Assembly: GCF_009762775.1 (NCBI RefSeq)
Contig: NZ_CP046401.1
Location: 1,488,001-1,552,000 of the forward strand
Length of the DNA: 64,000 nt
Origin: Maribellus comscasis
GTDB taxonomy: Bacteria > Bacteroidota > Bacteroidia > Bacteroidales > Prolixibacteraceae
Direction of reading: 5' to 3'
Positions 9,287 through 18,105 of this stretch are shown piece after piece. The notes beneath the pieces are model-generated. The model was given only the letters and a program-made list of their open reading frames with translations. It did no database searches and had not been told where the DNA came from. Both the position numbers and the translations under genes were made by a program. Numbering within the stretch: the first letter of the stretch is position 1; the number at the start of each line of letters is the position of its first letter.

Positions 9287-10033
9287 ATGAAAAAAATTGT
9301 CGGGCAAATACCCAATTTTATTACTTCTTTAAACCTTTTATCAGGTTCGTTGGCTGTAATCTTTGCCATCGACGGGCATTTAATCTGGGCTGGTGTATTT
9401 ATCTGTTTTGCTGCCGTTTTTGATTTTATGGACGGTTTGGCAGCTCGTCTTCTCCACGCATATTCCGAAGTTGGCAAACAACTGGATTCTCTTGCTGACG
9501 TGGTTTCGTTTGGTCTTGCCCCCGGAGCTATTCTTTTTACCCTTTTTGAATTTTCACTGTTTGACAAAAATTTACCTGTTTATGAAATCTCAGGCCAATG
9601 GTACGAATGGTTAATTCTTTTCTCTGCTTTTTTAATTCCGGTTTTTGGAGCTATCCGCCTGGCCCGGTTTAACTCTTCTTTTTCTGAGGAGCCATTTTTC
9701 CGGGGGCTTCCCATTCCTGCCAATGCTCTGCTTTGGGCATCATTGGGTTTAATTCTTCAATTTCCGGGAAATGAAAAACTGTTTCAGCTTGTTTTCAACA
9801 CCAAAAATTTACTGTTCCTCGGTGTTTTCACATCAGGAATGATGGTCATCAATCTGCCAATGTTTTCATTAAAAATTAAATCATTATCGGTAAAAGAAAA
9901 TTGGTATCGTTACATATTTCTTCTGCTTTCGGGGGCGATGATAATTATTTTCAAAGCTTACGGATTGGCTCTCTCTATCTTTTTGTATATTATTCTGAAT
10001 GTCGTCTTTTATCTGACAAAGGTGGATTTTTAA
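9287..10033 (+). CDS. pssA: CDP-diacylglycerol--serine O-phosphatidyltransferase
   Basis: PssA joins serine to CDP-diacylglycerol. The 248-residue membrane protein carries the complete CDP-alcohol phosphatidyltransferase motif DGx2ARx8Gx3Dx3D (D-G-L-A-A-R, then G-KQL-D-SLA-D). It also has about eight hydrophobic segments, as in type II bacterial PssA. It closes the cdsA-psd-pssA set. A 235-base spacer with only a weak hairpin separates it from the convergent response regulator. Confidence 0.95.
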   Translation: MKKIVGQIPNFITSLNLLSGSLAVIFAIDGHLIWAGVFICFAAVFDFMDGLAARLLHAYSEVGKQLDSLADVVSFGLAPGAILFTLFEFSLFDKNLPVYEISGQWYEWLILFSAFLIPVFGAIRLARFNSSFSEEPFFRGLPIPANALLWASLGLILQFPGNEKLFQLVFNTKNLLFLGVFTSGMMVINLPMFSLKIKSLSVKENWYRYIFLLLSGAMIIIFKAYGLALSIFLYIILNVVFYLTKVDF

Positions 10034-10268
10034 ATTTAAAGATTTCCAGGATTTTAAGCCCGTTATACAAAAGAAAAGCCCCTGGTAAACCGAAGATAAT
10101 TTTTTCCCGAGGGAAAGATTAATAATACGCCATGACAAATTGTACTCTTCCGTTTCCAGAGGCTTCTTAAAAAACACGCAATAATTAAAAATGTTCTCTT
10201 TCAGGAACATTTGTATCAACTGTAACAATAAAAAAGACAAGTTGTTCTTAATTTGGGGAAAGAAAATT

Positions 10269-11432
10269 TTATTTTAAAGGTGCGGCAAATCGTAAAACAT
10301 CGTCATCAGTTATTTTTTTATCACACAAAATAATCAACCTTTCAATCACATTTCTAAATTCTCGTATGTTCCCTGTCCAGTTTATTTTCTGTAACTCGGC
10401 TACTGCTTCATCTGTAATTTCTTTTTCCGGCATTCCATATTCTCCGCAAATCTGTTTGATAAAATGGTAAGCCAATAATGGAATATCTTCCAGCCTGTCA
10501 TTTAAAGAAGGAACATGAATTAAAATTACACTCAAACGGTGATACAAATCCTCACGGAATTTATTGTCTGCAATTTCGTTGGAAAGATTTTTATTGGTTG
10601 CAGCCACTACCCGAACATCTACTTTTATTTGTTTGTCGCCGCCAACCCTTGAAATAATACTCTCTTGCAAAGCACGCAAAACTTTTGCTTGCGCCGACAA
10701 ACTCATATCACCGATCTCATCAAGAAAAAGAGTACCACCATTTGCCTGTTCAAATTTTCCTTTTCGTTGTTTAACAGCCGAAGTAAATGCACCTTTTTCA
10801 TGACCAAAAAGTTCACTTTCTATCAGTTCGGAAGGAATGGCAGCACAATTTACCTCTACAAACGGACCGGATGCCCGGTTACTTTGCTCATGAATCCGGC
10901 GGGCTACCAATTCTTTACCTGTGCCGTTTGAACCTGTTATCAAAACCCTTGCATCAGTTGGAGCAACCCTGTCTGCCATTTCCACAACTGCGCCAATGGC
11001 TTTTGATTCGCCAACTATCTCATATTTTTTACTGACCTTCTTTTTTAAATTTTTAGTTTCTGTTACCAGATTCGACTTGTCCATCGCATTACGGATTGTA
11101 ATCAGCAAGCGATTCAAATCAAGGGGCTTTTCAATGTAGTCAAATGCGCCTTTTTTTATCGACTCAACAGCAGTATCAATATTGCCATGCCCCGATATCA
11201 TAACCACCGGAGTATCAGGCGCCAAAACATTCATTCTTTCCAAAACTTCTATCCCATCCAGTCCGGGCATTTTAATATCGCAAAGAACTATGTCATATTC
11301 TGTATTTCTTACTTTTTCAATACCTTTATTTCCGTCTTCAGCCAAATCTACTTCGTATTTTTCATACTCCAGGATATCTTTCAGTGTATTTCGGATACTT
11401 CGTTCATCATCAATTACCAGAATCTTTGACAT
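10269..11432 (-). CDS. Sigma-54-type response regulator without a C-terminal DNA-binding domain
   Basis: A 387-residue NtrC-class regulator. The receiver domain has acidic pair DDE at 8-10, phospho-acceptor Asp52 (LCDIKMPG) and Lys102. The AAA+ domain has Walker A GSNGTGKE (167-174), Walker B TLFLDEIGD, and the sigma-54 contact loop as GAFTSA (214-219) instead of GAFTGA. The protein ends 11 residues after the helical lid (VIERLIILCDKK) and has no Fis-type helix-turn-helix. Proteins of this size are common in Bacteroidota, so this may be normal there, but how it selects promoters is not visible. No partner kinase is adjacent. It lies downstream of the sulfur operon on the same strand, beyond a terminator. 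Confidence 0.9.
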   Translation of the reverse strand: MSKILVIDDERSIRNTLKDILEYEKYEVDLAEDGNKGIEKVRNTEYDIVLCDIKMPGLDGIEVLERMNVLAPDTPVVMISGHGNIDTAVESIKKGAFDYIEKPLDLNRLLITIRNAMDKSNLVTETKNLKKKVSKKYEIVGESKAIGAVVEMADRVAPTDARVLITGSNGTGKELVARRIHEQSNRASGPFVEVNCAAIPSELIESELFGHEKGAFTSAVKQRKGKFEQANGGTLFLDEIGDMSLSAQAKVLRALQESIISRVGGDKQIKVDVRVVAATNKNLSNEIADNKFREDLYHRLSVILIHVPSLNDRLEDIPLLAYHFIKQICGEYGMPEKEITDEAVAELQKINWTGNIREFRNVIERLIILCDKKITDDDVLRFAAPLK

Positions 11433-11494
11433 GTGTTTAATTTTTGCAATTTAGAATGTAAAAATAGTTGTAGTTGCTGGAATAAAAAACTGAA

Positions 11495-11525
11495 ATAAAA
11501 AAATCCCAAAGAATTTTCTCCGGGA
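11495..11525 (-). terminator. Terminator of the psrABC-yeeE-rhodanese operon
   Basis: Read on the minus strand, TCCCGGAGAA and TTCTTTGGGA form a 10-bp stem with two G-T pairs (11504-11525), followed by seven T. It lies about 55 bases after the last rhodanese gene and separates it from the response regulator. Confidence 0.8.
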
Positions 11526-11580
11526 CCTTGTCAAACTATTTTAAAACGAAAATCTTTTCCGTTGTTGCAAATTTTACTTG

Positions 11581-12216
11581 TTAGCAACCTCCCGCTGCAA
11601 CAGTACTTTTTTGTCTTCGCTGCACCTGAACAGGCTTTTTTGCCGTTGTTGAAACAGCAGCTCCATCTTTTGGAGCAGCTTTTTCCGCAAAATCATATCT
11701 TGGAATTCCTTTTTTGAAAGAGTTGTTGTCTTTTGCAGCCAACAAGTTTTCTTTATTTTCTGCATAATATTGATACCCGCCAGCCAAAATCTTTACGTTG
11801 TCGAAACCGACCTGCCGAAACAACATCCACGGGCCGTTAGCCTGTAGCTGATTTTCGCCATACAAAACAACCGTAACGCCCATTTCATTTAATTTCTCCA
11901 GCCGTTCAACATTATCTTCCTGAGTCAAATCGTTGGCTGATATGTTTTCTGCTCCGGGAATATGCCCTTGCCCAAAAATAAAATTGTCGCGGATGTCAAA
12001 AAGAACTACATTTTGAGCTTCCTTTTTTATAAAACCATCCAGTTCCCATGGATAAAAATAAGCATCTTCATCACTAAGTTGTTGTATACTTTCATTCATA
12101 TCCAAATGATAAGTTAGCAAAGGCTTTGTCATCGTAACAAAACCAGCAATCAAAATCACAACAAAAATTACGACTACAATTAATGTTCTCCAAGGATTTA
12201 ATTCGTGTATATGCAT
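11581..12216 (-). CDS. Membrane-anchored rhodanese-like protein with C-terminal -GGC tail (second copy)
   Basis: A 211-residue protein: an N-terminal transmembrane anchor (LIVVVIFVVILIAGFV), then one rhodanese-like domain (VVLFDIRDNF, GHIPGAENIS, VTVVLYG, GFDNVKILAGGYQYY). In active rhodaneses a cysteine follows the VVLY strand; here it is Gly (VVLYGENQ), so ordinary sulfurtransferase chemistry is not expected in the loop. The only cysteine of the whole protein is its last residue, in the tail VQRRQKSTVAAGGC after a flexible Lys/Ala-rich linker. The tail is shared with the neighbouring paralogue. Inference: the terminal thiol may carry persulfide for the operon's molybdoenzyme or permeases. 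It is the last gene of the operon, 25 bases after its paralogue. Confidence 0.85.
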   Translation of the reverse strand: MHIHELNPWRTLIVVVIFVVILIAGFVTMTKPLLTYHLDMNESIQQLSDEDAYFYPWELDGFIKKEAQNVVLFDIRDNFIFGQGHIPGAENISANDLTQEDNVERLEKLNEMGVTVVLYGENQLQANGPWMLFRQVGFDNVKILAGGYQYYAENKENLLAAKDNNSFKKGIPRYDFAEKAAPKDGAAVSTTAKKPVQVQRRQKSTVAAGGC

Positions 12217-12241
12217 GATATTCTTCTTATCAGATTTAACT

Positions 12242-12853
12242 TTAACAACCTCCTGAAGCTACTGATGTTTTCTCTTTACGGCGCACCTGAACCTCAACTT
12301 TTGAGTCGTTGAAATCGTCAACCTGTGCTCCTGTAAAATACATTTGAGCTCCTTTTCTAAAAGAATAAGTTTTGAATTCAGTTTCTTCTGCATCCGGGCT
12401 TGGCTCAACAGGATCGATAATCGTTTCCATCCAGCAATTCAAACCACCCTTCATTACATAGGTACTGTTAAATCCAAGCCGTTTGGTAAGTACCCAGGTC
12501 TGATCGGCTTTAATATCGTCGTTGGAAACAAAAACCACTTTTGTTCCCGGTACTCCAAAATACGTTAGATTATCTTTCTCAAGTAAACTATTCATAGGAA
12601 TATTCAGTGACCGCGGAAGTGAATACTCATCGTATTCTTCTTCACTTCTGACGTCCACTAACATCAACGACGGGTCTCCCTGTATTATCATTTTTGCAAC
12701 TTCATCTGTTGAAATATACCTTGTTGGCTGAACGATTTCTTTTAGAAGTATTTCCGGTTCAATTTGTTTCAACTCTTTTGCGGGTTTCAGCATTAACGTG
12801 CCAACAGCCAACACGATCATGAGTATCGTTAGAAATATATAATTTCGATTCAT
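12242..12853 (-). CDS. Membrane-anchored rhodanese-like protein with C-terminal -GGC tail (first copy)
   Basis: A 203-residue protein with an N-terminal hydrophobic anchor (YIFLTILMIVLAVGTLML), so the rhodanese-like domain probably faces the periplasm. Domain marks are LMLVDVRSEEEYDEYSLPRS, KVVFVSNDD, and GFNSTYVMKGGLNCW. The catalytic-loop cysteine is replaced by Ser (VVFVSN). Two cysteines remain: one in GGLNCW and one as the last residue of the tail VQVRRKEKTSVASGGC. The tail matches that of the next gene (RR-x-K-x2-VA-x-GGC), although the linkers before it differ. It follows the YeeE-like gene by 4 bases and belongs to the same operon. Confidence 0.85.
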   Translation of the reverse strand: MNRNYIFLTILMIVLAVGTLMLKPAKELKQIEPEILLKEIVQPTRYISTDEVAKMIIQGDPSLMLVDVRSEEEYDEYSLPRSLNIPMNSLLEKDNLTYFGVPGTKVVFVSNDDIKADQTWVLTKRLGFNSTYVMKGGLNCWMETIIDPVEPSPDAEETEFKTYSFRKGAQMYFTGAQVDDFNDSKVEVQVRRKEKTSVASGGC

Positions 12854-12857
12854 CAGA

Positions 12858-13460
12858 CTAAAATTTATATTCTTTCATATTTTTTCGAACACGCTTTTCG
12901 ATAATCATTGTTCCCCAGAAGGCGGCAAGCGCAACCACTGTAAATACCAGAGCAAACCAGGCTGCAGGAATTCCGGTCACATCAGTTAATGTAACATTCC
13001 CTAGATTTCCGCTATTGTAAAAACCTTCGATAAGCGGATATCCAAGAGAAAAGATAAAAATGCCAATGTACAATCCGATGGTAAAAAGCAGTGCATCCAG
13101 TTTACCAATTGCAATAGCGGTAAAACTTGTTCCGGGGCAGAAGCCACCCAGGATAAATCCCAGTCCCATTACTACGCCTCCAAAAATCATTGGGGTTACA
13201 TAGGTTGGAAGAATAAATATTTTGGAAAGATCAAGCCAGCCAAAATAGTCGAAATACATCAGGCCAACCATTGCAACAATTAATGCGGTGAAAAACACGC
13301 GGAGTACAACAAAATTGTATCCGTAAAATACACCGGTAATATTTCTGGAGGATGAAAAGCCGGAAGCTTCAAGAATAAAGCCAAAAGCTACTCCTAACAA
13401 AATAGCGATTACAAAATCCCAGCCTCCACCGATTATACCATTTGGAATTAAAGGTCCCAT
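12858..13460 (-). CDS. YeeE/YedE half-permease carrying the CPGT motif
   Basis: A 200-residue membrane protein with about five hydrophobic segments. It is one half of the YeeE/YedE (sulfur transport, Pfam Sulf_transp) fold. The conserved half-motif is GLGFILGGFCPGTSFTA, whose cysteine corresponds to a conserved Cys of thiosulfate-importing YeeE. The other half is the preceding gene, 25 bases upstream; the pair probably forms one transporter. A full-length homologue at 59125-60141 has the CPGT half first and the GCTSG half second, the reverse of the gene order here. The substrate is probably thiosulfate or a similar reduced sulfur species (inference from family). Confidence 0.88.
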   Translation of the reverse strand: MGPLIPNGIIGGGWDFVIAILLGVAFGFILEASGFSSSRNITGVFYGYNFVVLRVFFTALIVAMVGLMYFDYFGWLDLSKIFILPTYVTPMIFGGVVMGLGFILGGFCPGTSFTAIAIGKLDALLFTIGLYIGIFIFSLGYPLIEGFYNSGNLGNVTLTDVTGIPAAWFALVFTVVALAAFWGTMIIEKRVRKNMKEYKF

Positions 13461-13485
13461 TTTTACTATCTTTTAATTTGTTTTT

Positions 13486-14016
13486 CTAAATCCATAATTT
13501 TCTAAAGAAATACGCCAGGATGTAACCTGTTCCAAAAATGGAAAACATAACGATTACACCGCCCAACGCAAAGGTCGCACTGCCACTTAATGCAGCACCA
13601 CTGGTACATCCTCGGCCAAACTGACTGCCAATTCCAAATAGCGCTCCACCAATCAAAGCAAAAATCAAACGTTTTCTTGATGTGATTTTTGGGCCATGAT
13701 CGGTACGAAATTTTTTCACGCGGCCAAAAATTATTCCTGATAACAATCCTCCCAGGAAAACTCCCAGAGATTCAAAAACCAACCAGGTATACATTGGCGA
13801 ATGGTCGTCACTCACAAATTGCCCCATATAAGCATTTTCTTTTGTACTCTCGGGTGAAATTGTATTTGCCGTTGTCACCACCGAACTTTTGATTGCCCCG
13901 CTGGCTCCAAGCCCCCTTCCTGTGATAAAAACAGTGACTATAATAAGCAGTCCGAGTAATACTCCTCCCAGATAGGGATTTATATATTTAGGTTGATTAT
14001 CCATTGTATTTTTCAT
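13486..14016 (-). CDS. YeeE/YedE half-permease carrying the RGCTSG motif
   Basis: A 176-residue membrane protein. It has an N-terminal helix (YLGGVLLGLLIIVTVFIT), a soluble insertion of about 45 residues, a second helix pair, and the conserved GIGSQFGRGCTSGAALSG with its cysteine near residue 140. This is the complementary half to the next gene. Start ATG 14016 gives MKNTMDNQ; ATG 14004 is an equally possible start. It lies 13 bases after the NrfD-like gene, so import of the sulfur substrate is co-expressed with the molybdoenzyme complex. Confidence 0.88.
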   Translation of the reverse strand: MKNTMDNQPKYINPYLGGVLLGLLIIVTVFITGRGLGASGAIKSSVVTTANTISPESTKENAYMGQFVSDDHSPMYTWLVFESLGVFLGGLLSGIIFGRVKKFRTDHGPKITSRKRLIFALIGGALFGIGSQFGRGCTSGAALSGSATFALGGVIVMFSIFGTGYILAYFFRKLWI

Positions 14017-14029
14017 ATTGTGATGTTTT

Positions 14030-14971
14030 TTAATATAAATACCTGGTTATCTGACCGGCTTCAACCATTATAAAGCGGAACATAAATCCACCAAATAAAA
14101 TTAATGCCGAAGGCAGCCATTTGGGAACATGATAACCCCACAGTTCAAGTGTCTCCAGAGTTGCCGGGAAAATTAGTCCAAGCAAAACAACAAATACCCA
14201 GAAACTAACCGTAAATTGTCCGCCAAGAAACAGTCTGGCTGCCTCAATCGCTGTTTCCGAACCAGCAAGGAACCCCATGAATAAATGGACAATCAGAAAT
14301 AATTCAACAAAAATAAAAATCAGATCTATCCGACTTAAAATCTTTCGTTCCTTTTCATCCTTACTTATCCAGATTGTAGCGGCCAATCCCGTTGAAAACC
14401 CGGATACAAGAAAAAGTGGTCCGAGTATAGAAGTATTCCAAAGTGGCCGGGCATTAAATGCTGACAATAAAATGCCGGTGTAAACCCCAAGAATAATGGA
14501 ATAAATCATCATTACCCACGCCAGGTAAACACGGTACTTAATTACAAAAGCTTCAAATTTATCAAGAAACTTAAATTTCCAGTCCCACCAGGGAAAAATT
14601 TCCTTCATATAACTTGCTACCCACACAAATGATATCGGAGTGATTATCATTAGTGTCCAGGCACCCCAGCCCATTGGCGATTCCAGGCGAATAGTTGTAT
14701 ACAATTGCCAGAAATACAGTTTATGTTTTAAGTCCCAGAATAGTGCTCCAAGACCAAGAACAAGTGCAATGGGAGCAATAATCGGTGCCCATTTTACAGT
14801 AGCCTGCATCTTTTTTTCTTTTCCCCGAACAACAAAATATCCGGCAAAAAACAATACTCCGGCAGCCAAGCCTCCCAAAAACAAATAGAGAGGAATCTGC
14901 CAGTGCCAGATATTCAGGTAGGGATCAATGTTGGGTATATTTCGTCCGCTTACAAAAAGTTCTTCTTTCAT
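14030..14971 (-). CDS. NrfD/PsrC-family membrane anchor subunit
   Basis: A 313-residue integral membrane protein with about eight hydrophobic helices, the size of PsrC of polysulfide reductase. It begins with a short extramembrane segment (NIPNIDPYLNIWHWQIPLYLFLGGLAAG, read in parts) in which NxDPxLxxWxWxI-PxYLFLGG is typical of this family. Such subunits exchange electrons and protons with menaquinone and pass electrons to the FeS subunit, encoded just upstream. Third gene of the operon, 18 bases after the FeS subunit. Confidence 0.93.
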   Translation of the reverse strand: MKEELFVSGRNIPNIDPYLNIWHWQIPLYLFLGGLAAGVLFFAGYFVVRGKEKKMQATVKWAPIIAPIALVLGLGALFWDLKHKLYFWQLYTTIRLESPMGWGAWTLMIITPISFVWVASYMKEIFPWWDWKFKFLDKFEAFVIKYRVYLAWVMMIYSIILGVYTGILLSAFNARPLWNTSILGPLFLVSGFSTGLAATIWISKDEKERKILSRIDLIFIFVELFLIVHLFMGFLAGSETAIEAARLFLGGQFTVSFWVFVVLLGLIFPATLETLELWGYHVPKWLPSALILFGGFMFRFIMVEAGQITRYLY

Positions 14972-14989
14972 CTTGCAAAATTTTACGGG

Positions 14990-15523
14990 TTATGTAAGAA
15001 AATACAATTGAGGTTTTGTTCCGGCTTCAGGAGCTAAAACTTTCCATTTCCGGTCTTTTATTGCCAGAGAAACATCACTGTTCGGGTCATCCAAATCTCC
15101 AAAATGAAGACACTTGGTTGGGCAAACCTCAACACAAGCCGGGTTTTGGCCTTTTTTGACACGGTGGATACAAAAAGTACATTTATCAACATACCCTTCC
15201 GGATGCGAATACCTTGCATCGTAAGGACAGGATTGAATACAGGCTCCACAACCAATACACTTGTTGTGTTCCACCAAAACAATACCGCCATCCTCAATAT
15301 GACTGGCTCCGGTTGGGCAGCATCTTACACATGGAGAATTATCGCAGTGATTACAACGCTCTGAACGAAATTCCAAATCGAGACTTGGGTAGGTTCCGTC
15401 AACGCGTTCCACAATCCAGTCGCGGCAATAGCCGTGCGGAACATTATTTTCTGTTTGGCAGGCTACTACACAGTCGCCACATCCGACACACTTTTTGGTG
15501 TCAATTGCCATTGCGTATCTCAT
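14990..15523 (-). CDS. Four-cluster ferredoxin subunit (PsrB/PhsB/DmsB type)
   Basis: A 177-residue electron-transfer subunit with four cysteine groups for four [4Fe-4S] clusters: CVGCGDCVVAC, CNHCDNSPCVRCCP, CIGCGACIQSCP, and CTFCIHRVKKGQNPACVEVCP. This arrangement is diagnostic of the B subunit of the DMSO reductase-like membrane complexes. No signal peptide is present; such subunits usually travel with the Tat-exported catalytic subunit. Its start overlaps the stop of the molybdoenzyme gene by 4 bases. Confidence 0.95.
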   Translation of the reverse strand: MRYAMAIDTKKCVGCGDCVVACQTENNVPHGYCRDWIVERVDGTYPSLDLEFRSERCNHCDNSPCVRCCPTGASHIEDGGIVLVEHNKCIGCGACIQSCPYDARYSHPEGYVDKCTFCIHRVKKGQNPACVEVCPTKCLHFGDLDDPNSDVSLAIKDRKWKVLAPEAGTKPQLYFLT

Positions 15524-17775
15524 GCTTTAACCTCCTTTCCTTCCAAAGCTGGATCTTCAGTTAAAAATGTTATAAAGTTTCCTCTCATTCCGGTTCCTCC
15601 CATAATCGGGTCAACTGCAACATTGGTAATCATTTCTGTATCGCTCGCTCCACGGCCAAAAGCACGTGAAAGTTTTTTATTGTTATGACCAAATCCGTGT
15701 ACCATATAAACAGAATCCCAGCGAATTCTTTCGGTTACCCTGACTTTCACGGGGAAAGAAGTTATTACGCCGTCCTGGTTTTTCAGCCAAACTTCCTGAT
15801 CTCGTTTTAATCCCCACAAATCAGCCACTTTGGGATTTACCCAAACACTGTTTTCACTCATCAAATCTGACAAATTTGGATTGTTTGAAGTACGGCTAAA
15901 CGTATGCATTGGTGCACGTCCGTAAATGAGTCGATAAAAATTCGCCGGTGGTTCCGGGTGTTTTGTATATTTCGGAATCGGATCAAATCCGTGGTCGGCG
16001 AAATCGACAGAATATAATTCTATCTTTCCTGTACTTGTGTTAAACTCAAAATCTTCTCCATCACCAAGATATAAAGGACCACTTTTTCTCGGATATTTTT
16101 TTACTCCGATTTTTTTCATTTCCTCCAGCGAAGTCCCCAACTGTTTTAACTGCCAATCAATAACTTCAGAATAGTCTTCAAAATTAAAATAATCATGAAG
16201 TCCTAATCTTTCACCAATTTGTTTTGCGATCCACCAGCCGGGTTTTGTATTGTATTTCGGCTCAATTGCCGGCATTCGTAAAGCGATATTGGGCTCACGA
16301 TTCGCAGCAGAGCGGATTACATCGTATCTTTCCAAATAAGTTGCTTCCGGCAGAACAACATCGGCGTAACCAGTAATATCCATTGGCATAGTATCCATCA
16401 CTGCAATAAATTCAACGGCATCAGCAGCCTCCTTAAATAATCGTTTATCCGGCATTGAAAGCGGAAGATTTGTTCCGGCTACCAGCCAGGCTTTTACCTG
16501 GTGTTTGTAATTGTATTTTGGAACCGAAGCTTTTAATAATTCGGTAGTAATTCCCATTGTTGCGAGCGGATATCTTCCTGCATTCCAATCTTTCCATGTC
16601 CATTCTGGTTCATGAAAATGCGGATGCGGATAAGCAGGAACAGAAACTCCTTCCGGGAAATAAAGCCCGCCTCGTTTTCCCCAGGCGCCAAGCAGAGCTG
16701 TTAGAATCGCCATTGCTCTTCCCCTTTGGGTATCGTCACCGTACCAAACCACGTGGCGTCCGGGATGAATAACCACCGCAGGAGCGGCTCCGGCCATCGC
16801 CCTTGCAGTTTTCCGAATTTGTTCCGGTTCAATGGTCGTAATTCCATACGCCCATTCCGGAGTCATATTTTTTACATGATCTTTCAGGTATTCCAGCCCA
16901 AAAGTATATTTTTCAACATAATCTTTATCGTATAGTCCTTCATAAATTAATACATGAATCCATGCCATCAGAAGTGCGATATCAGTAGCCGGTTTTATGG
17001 GCAGCCAGAAACTGGAGTGAGCTGCCGCCGTTGAATATCGTGGGTCAACAGTAATAATTGTCGCACCTTTATCAATAGCGTCAGACATTTCCTGCACCTG
17101 CGAATTGTGCATGTTTTCACCAATATGTGAACCGATTAGAACCAAACAATTGGTATCCCGAATATCGGTACTTTCCGGCGAACCGACATAGGCTCCAAAA
17201 GTAGAAAAATAAGCAGATGAACGCGGGCCGCGGCAGTTTGCAAACGCTGGTTCTGCATTACTTTCCGAACCATAGGCGCGCAAAAGATGATGGAACTGTC
17301 CGCCCGGTGTCCCGTGATTGAATAAACCAAAAGCCTCCGGTCCGTATTTTTCTTTTACCTCTTTCATTTTGCTGGCAACTTTGTCAAGCGCCTCTTCCCA
17401 GGTAGCTTCTCTAAAATGCTGAGTTCCGTCGGTTCGGGTTTCCCGGATAAGCGGCGTTTTCAACCTATCCTCATCGTAAACCATCCCAACGCCGCCAGTT
17501 CCTCTGGGGCACAAACGACCGTTACAATGTGGATCATTTTTGTTTCCAACAATTTTTCTAATTTTACCACTTTTGTCAACATAAGCCCAGGCGGCACATT
17601 TCCAGAAACATACCTCGCAATAGGTAGGATAAGGAGTTAGTTCCTCATCACTTACCGGATCAACAGAGTTTGATTCAAAAAGGCCAAATCCTTTTGAACC
17701 AAAAGCCTTATAAGTTATTGCTGCTGCTCCGGCACCGACTGTTGAAATTTTTATAAAATCCCGTCTCGTTTTCAT
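15520..17775 (-). CDS. Molybdopterin-bisPGD oxidoreductase catalytic subunit (PsrA/PhsA-like)
   Basis: A 751-residue periplasmic enzyme of the DMSO reductase superfamily. A twin-arginine signal (MKTRRDFIK, then GAGAAAITYKAFG) directs Tat export. A [4Fe-4S] motif follows: C53-x2-C56-x3-C60-x28-C89. Cys181 in EPAFANCRGPR lies where PsrA-type enzymes have the Mo-ligating cysteine. The length fits polysulfide or thiosulfate reductases (about 750 residues), shorter than SoeA-type sulfite oxidases. The operon context (B and C subunits, sulfur permeases, rhodanese-like proteins) supports a sulfur substrate, but polysulfide, thiosulfate, tetrathionate and arsenic chemistry cannot be told apart from sequence alone. 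mobA, 7 kb away, supplies the guanylated cofactor. Confidence 0.93.
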   Translation of the reverse strand: MKTRRDFIKISTVGAGAAAITYKAFGSKGFGLFESNSVDPVSDEELTPYPTYCEVCFWKCAAWAYVDKSGKIRKIVGNKNDPHCNGRLCPRGTGGVGMVYDEDRLKTPLIRETRTDGTQHFREATWEEALDKVASKMKEVKEKYGPEAFGLFNHGTPGGQFHHLLRAYGSESNAEPAFANCRGPRSSAYFSTFGAYVGSPESTDIRDTNCLVLIGSHIGENMHNSQVQEMSDAIDKGATIITVDPRYSTAAAHSSFWLPIKPATDIALLMAWIHVLIYEGLYDKDYVEKYTFGLEYLKDHVKNMTPEWAYGITTIEPEQIRKTARAMAGAAPAVVIHPGRHVVWYGDDTQRGRAMAILTALLGAWGKRGGLYFPEGVSVPAYPHPHFHEPEWTWKDWNAGRYPLATMGITTELLKASVPKYNYKHQVKAWLVAGTNLPLSMPDKRLFKEAADAVEFIAVMDTMPMDITGYADVVLPEATYLERYDVIRSAANREPNIALRMPAIEPKYNTKPGWWIAKQIGERLGLHDYFNFEDYSEVIDWQLKQLGTSLEEMKKIGVKKYPRKSGPLYLGDGEDFEFNTSTGKIELYSVDFADHGFDPIPKYTKHPEPPANFYRLIYGRAPMHTFSRTSNNPNLSDLMSENSVWVNPKVADLWGLKRDQEVWLKNQDGVITSFPVKVRVTERIRWDSVYMVHGFGHNNKKLSRAFGRGASDTEMITNVAVDPIMGGTGMRGNFITFLTEDPALEGKEVKA

Positions 17776-18105
17776 TCGTGATTCTTATTTGTTTCAGAAA
17801 TAATTTCGCTTTTCAACACTCCAGAAATATAAAATTCTACCTTGCTACAACCTTCAATATATAAATATTTATATTTCTAGATACCTGGGCAAATATATAA
17901 AGGAATTTGCTTTTTCCCCGACTTGCCATTCCTATTTGAAAGCGTTAAAAATAAGCAAGTTGAATTCCATCATTTTCAAATTAAATAAAATAAAAAAAGA
18001 CCAAAAAATCCAATTTCACAATCCGTTCAGAAACAATATTTTAATTATTTAGATATTTACATTATTAGAATAAACTATAAAAGACGATCCGTATAATAAA
18101 AAACA

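Noticed and set aside
10189..10212. 8-bp hairpin AAATGTTC/GAACATTT between pssA and the response regulator
   Set aside because: A/T-rich stem without a T-run; too weak to call a terminator.
15520..17775. Assignment of the molybdoenzyme as arsenate reductase, tetrathionate reductase or sulfite oxidase
   Set aside because: Length and context favour a polysulfide- or thiosulfate-reductase-like enzyme, but sequence alone does not settle the substrate, so no specific gene symbol is given.
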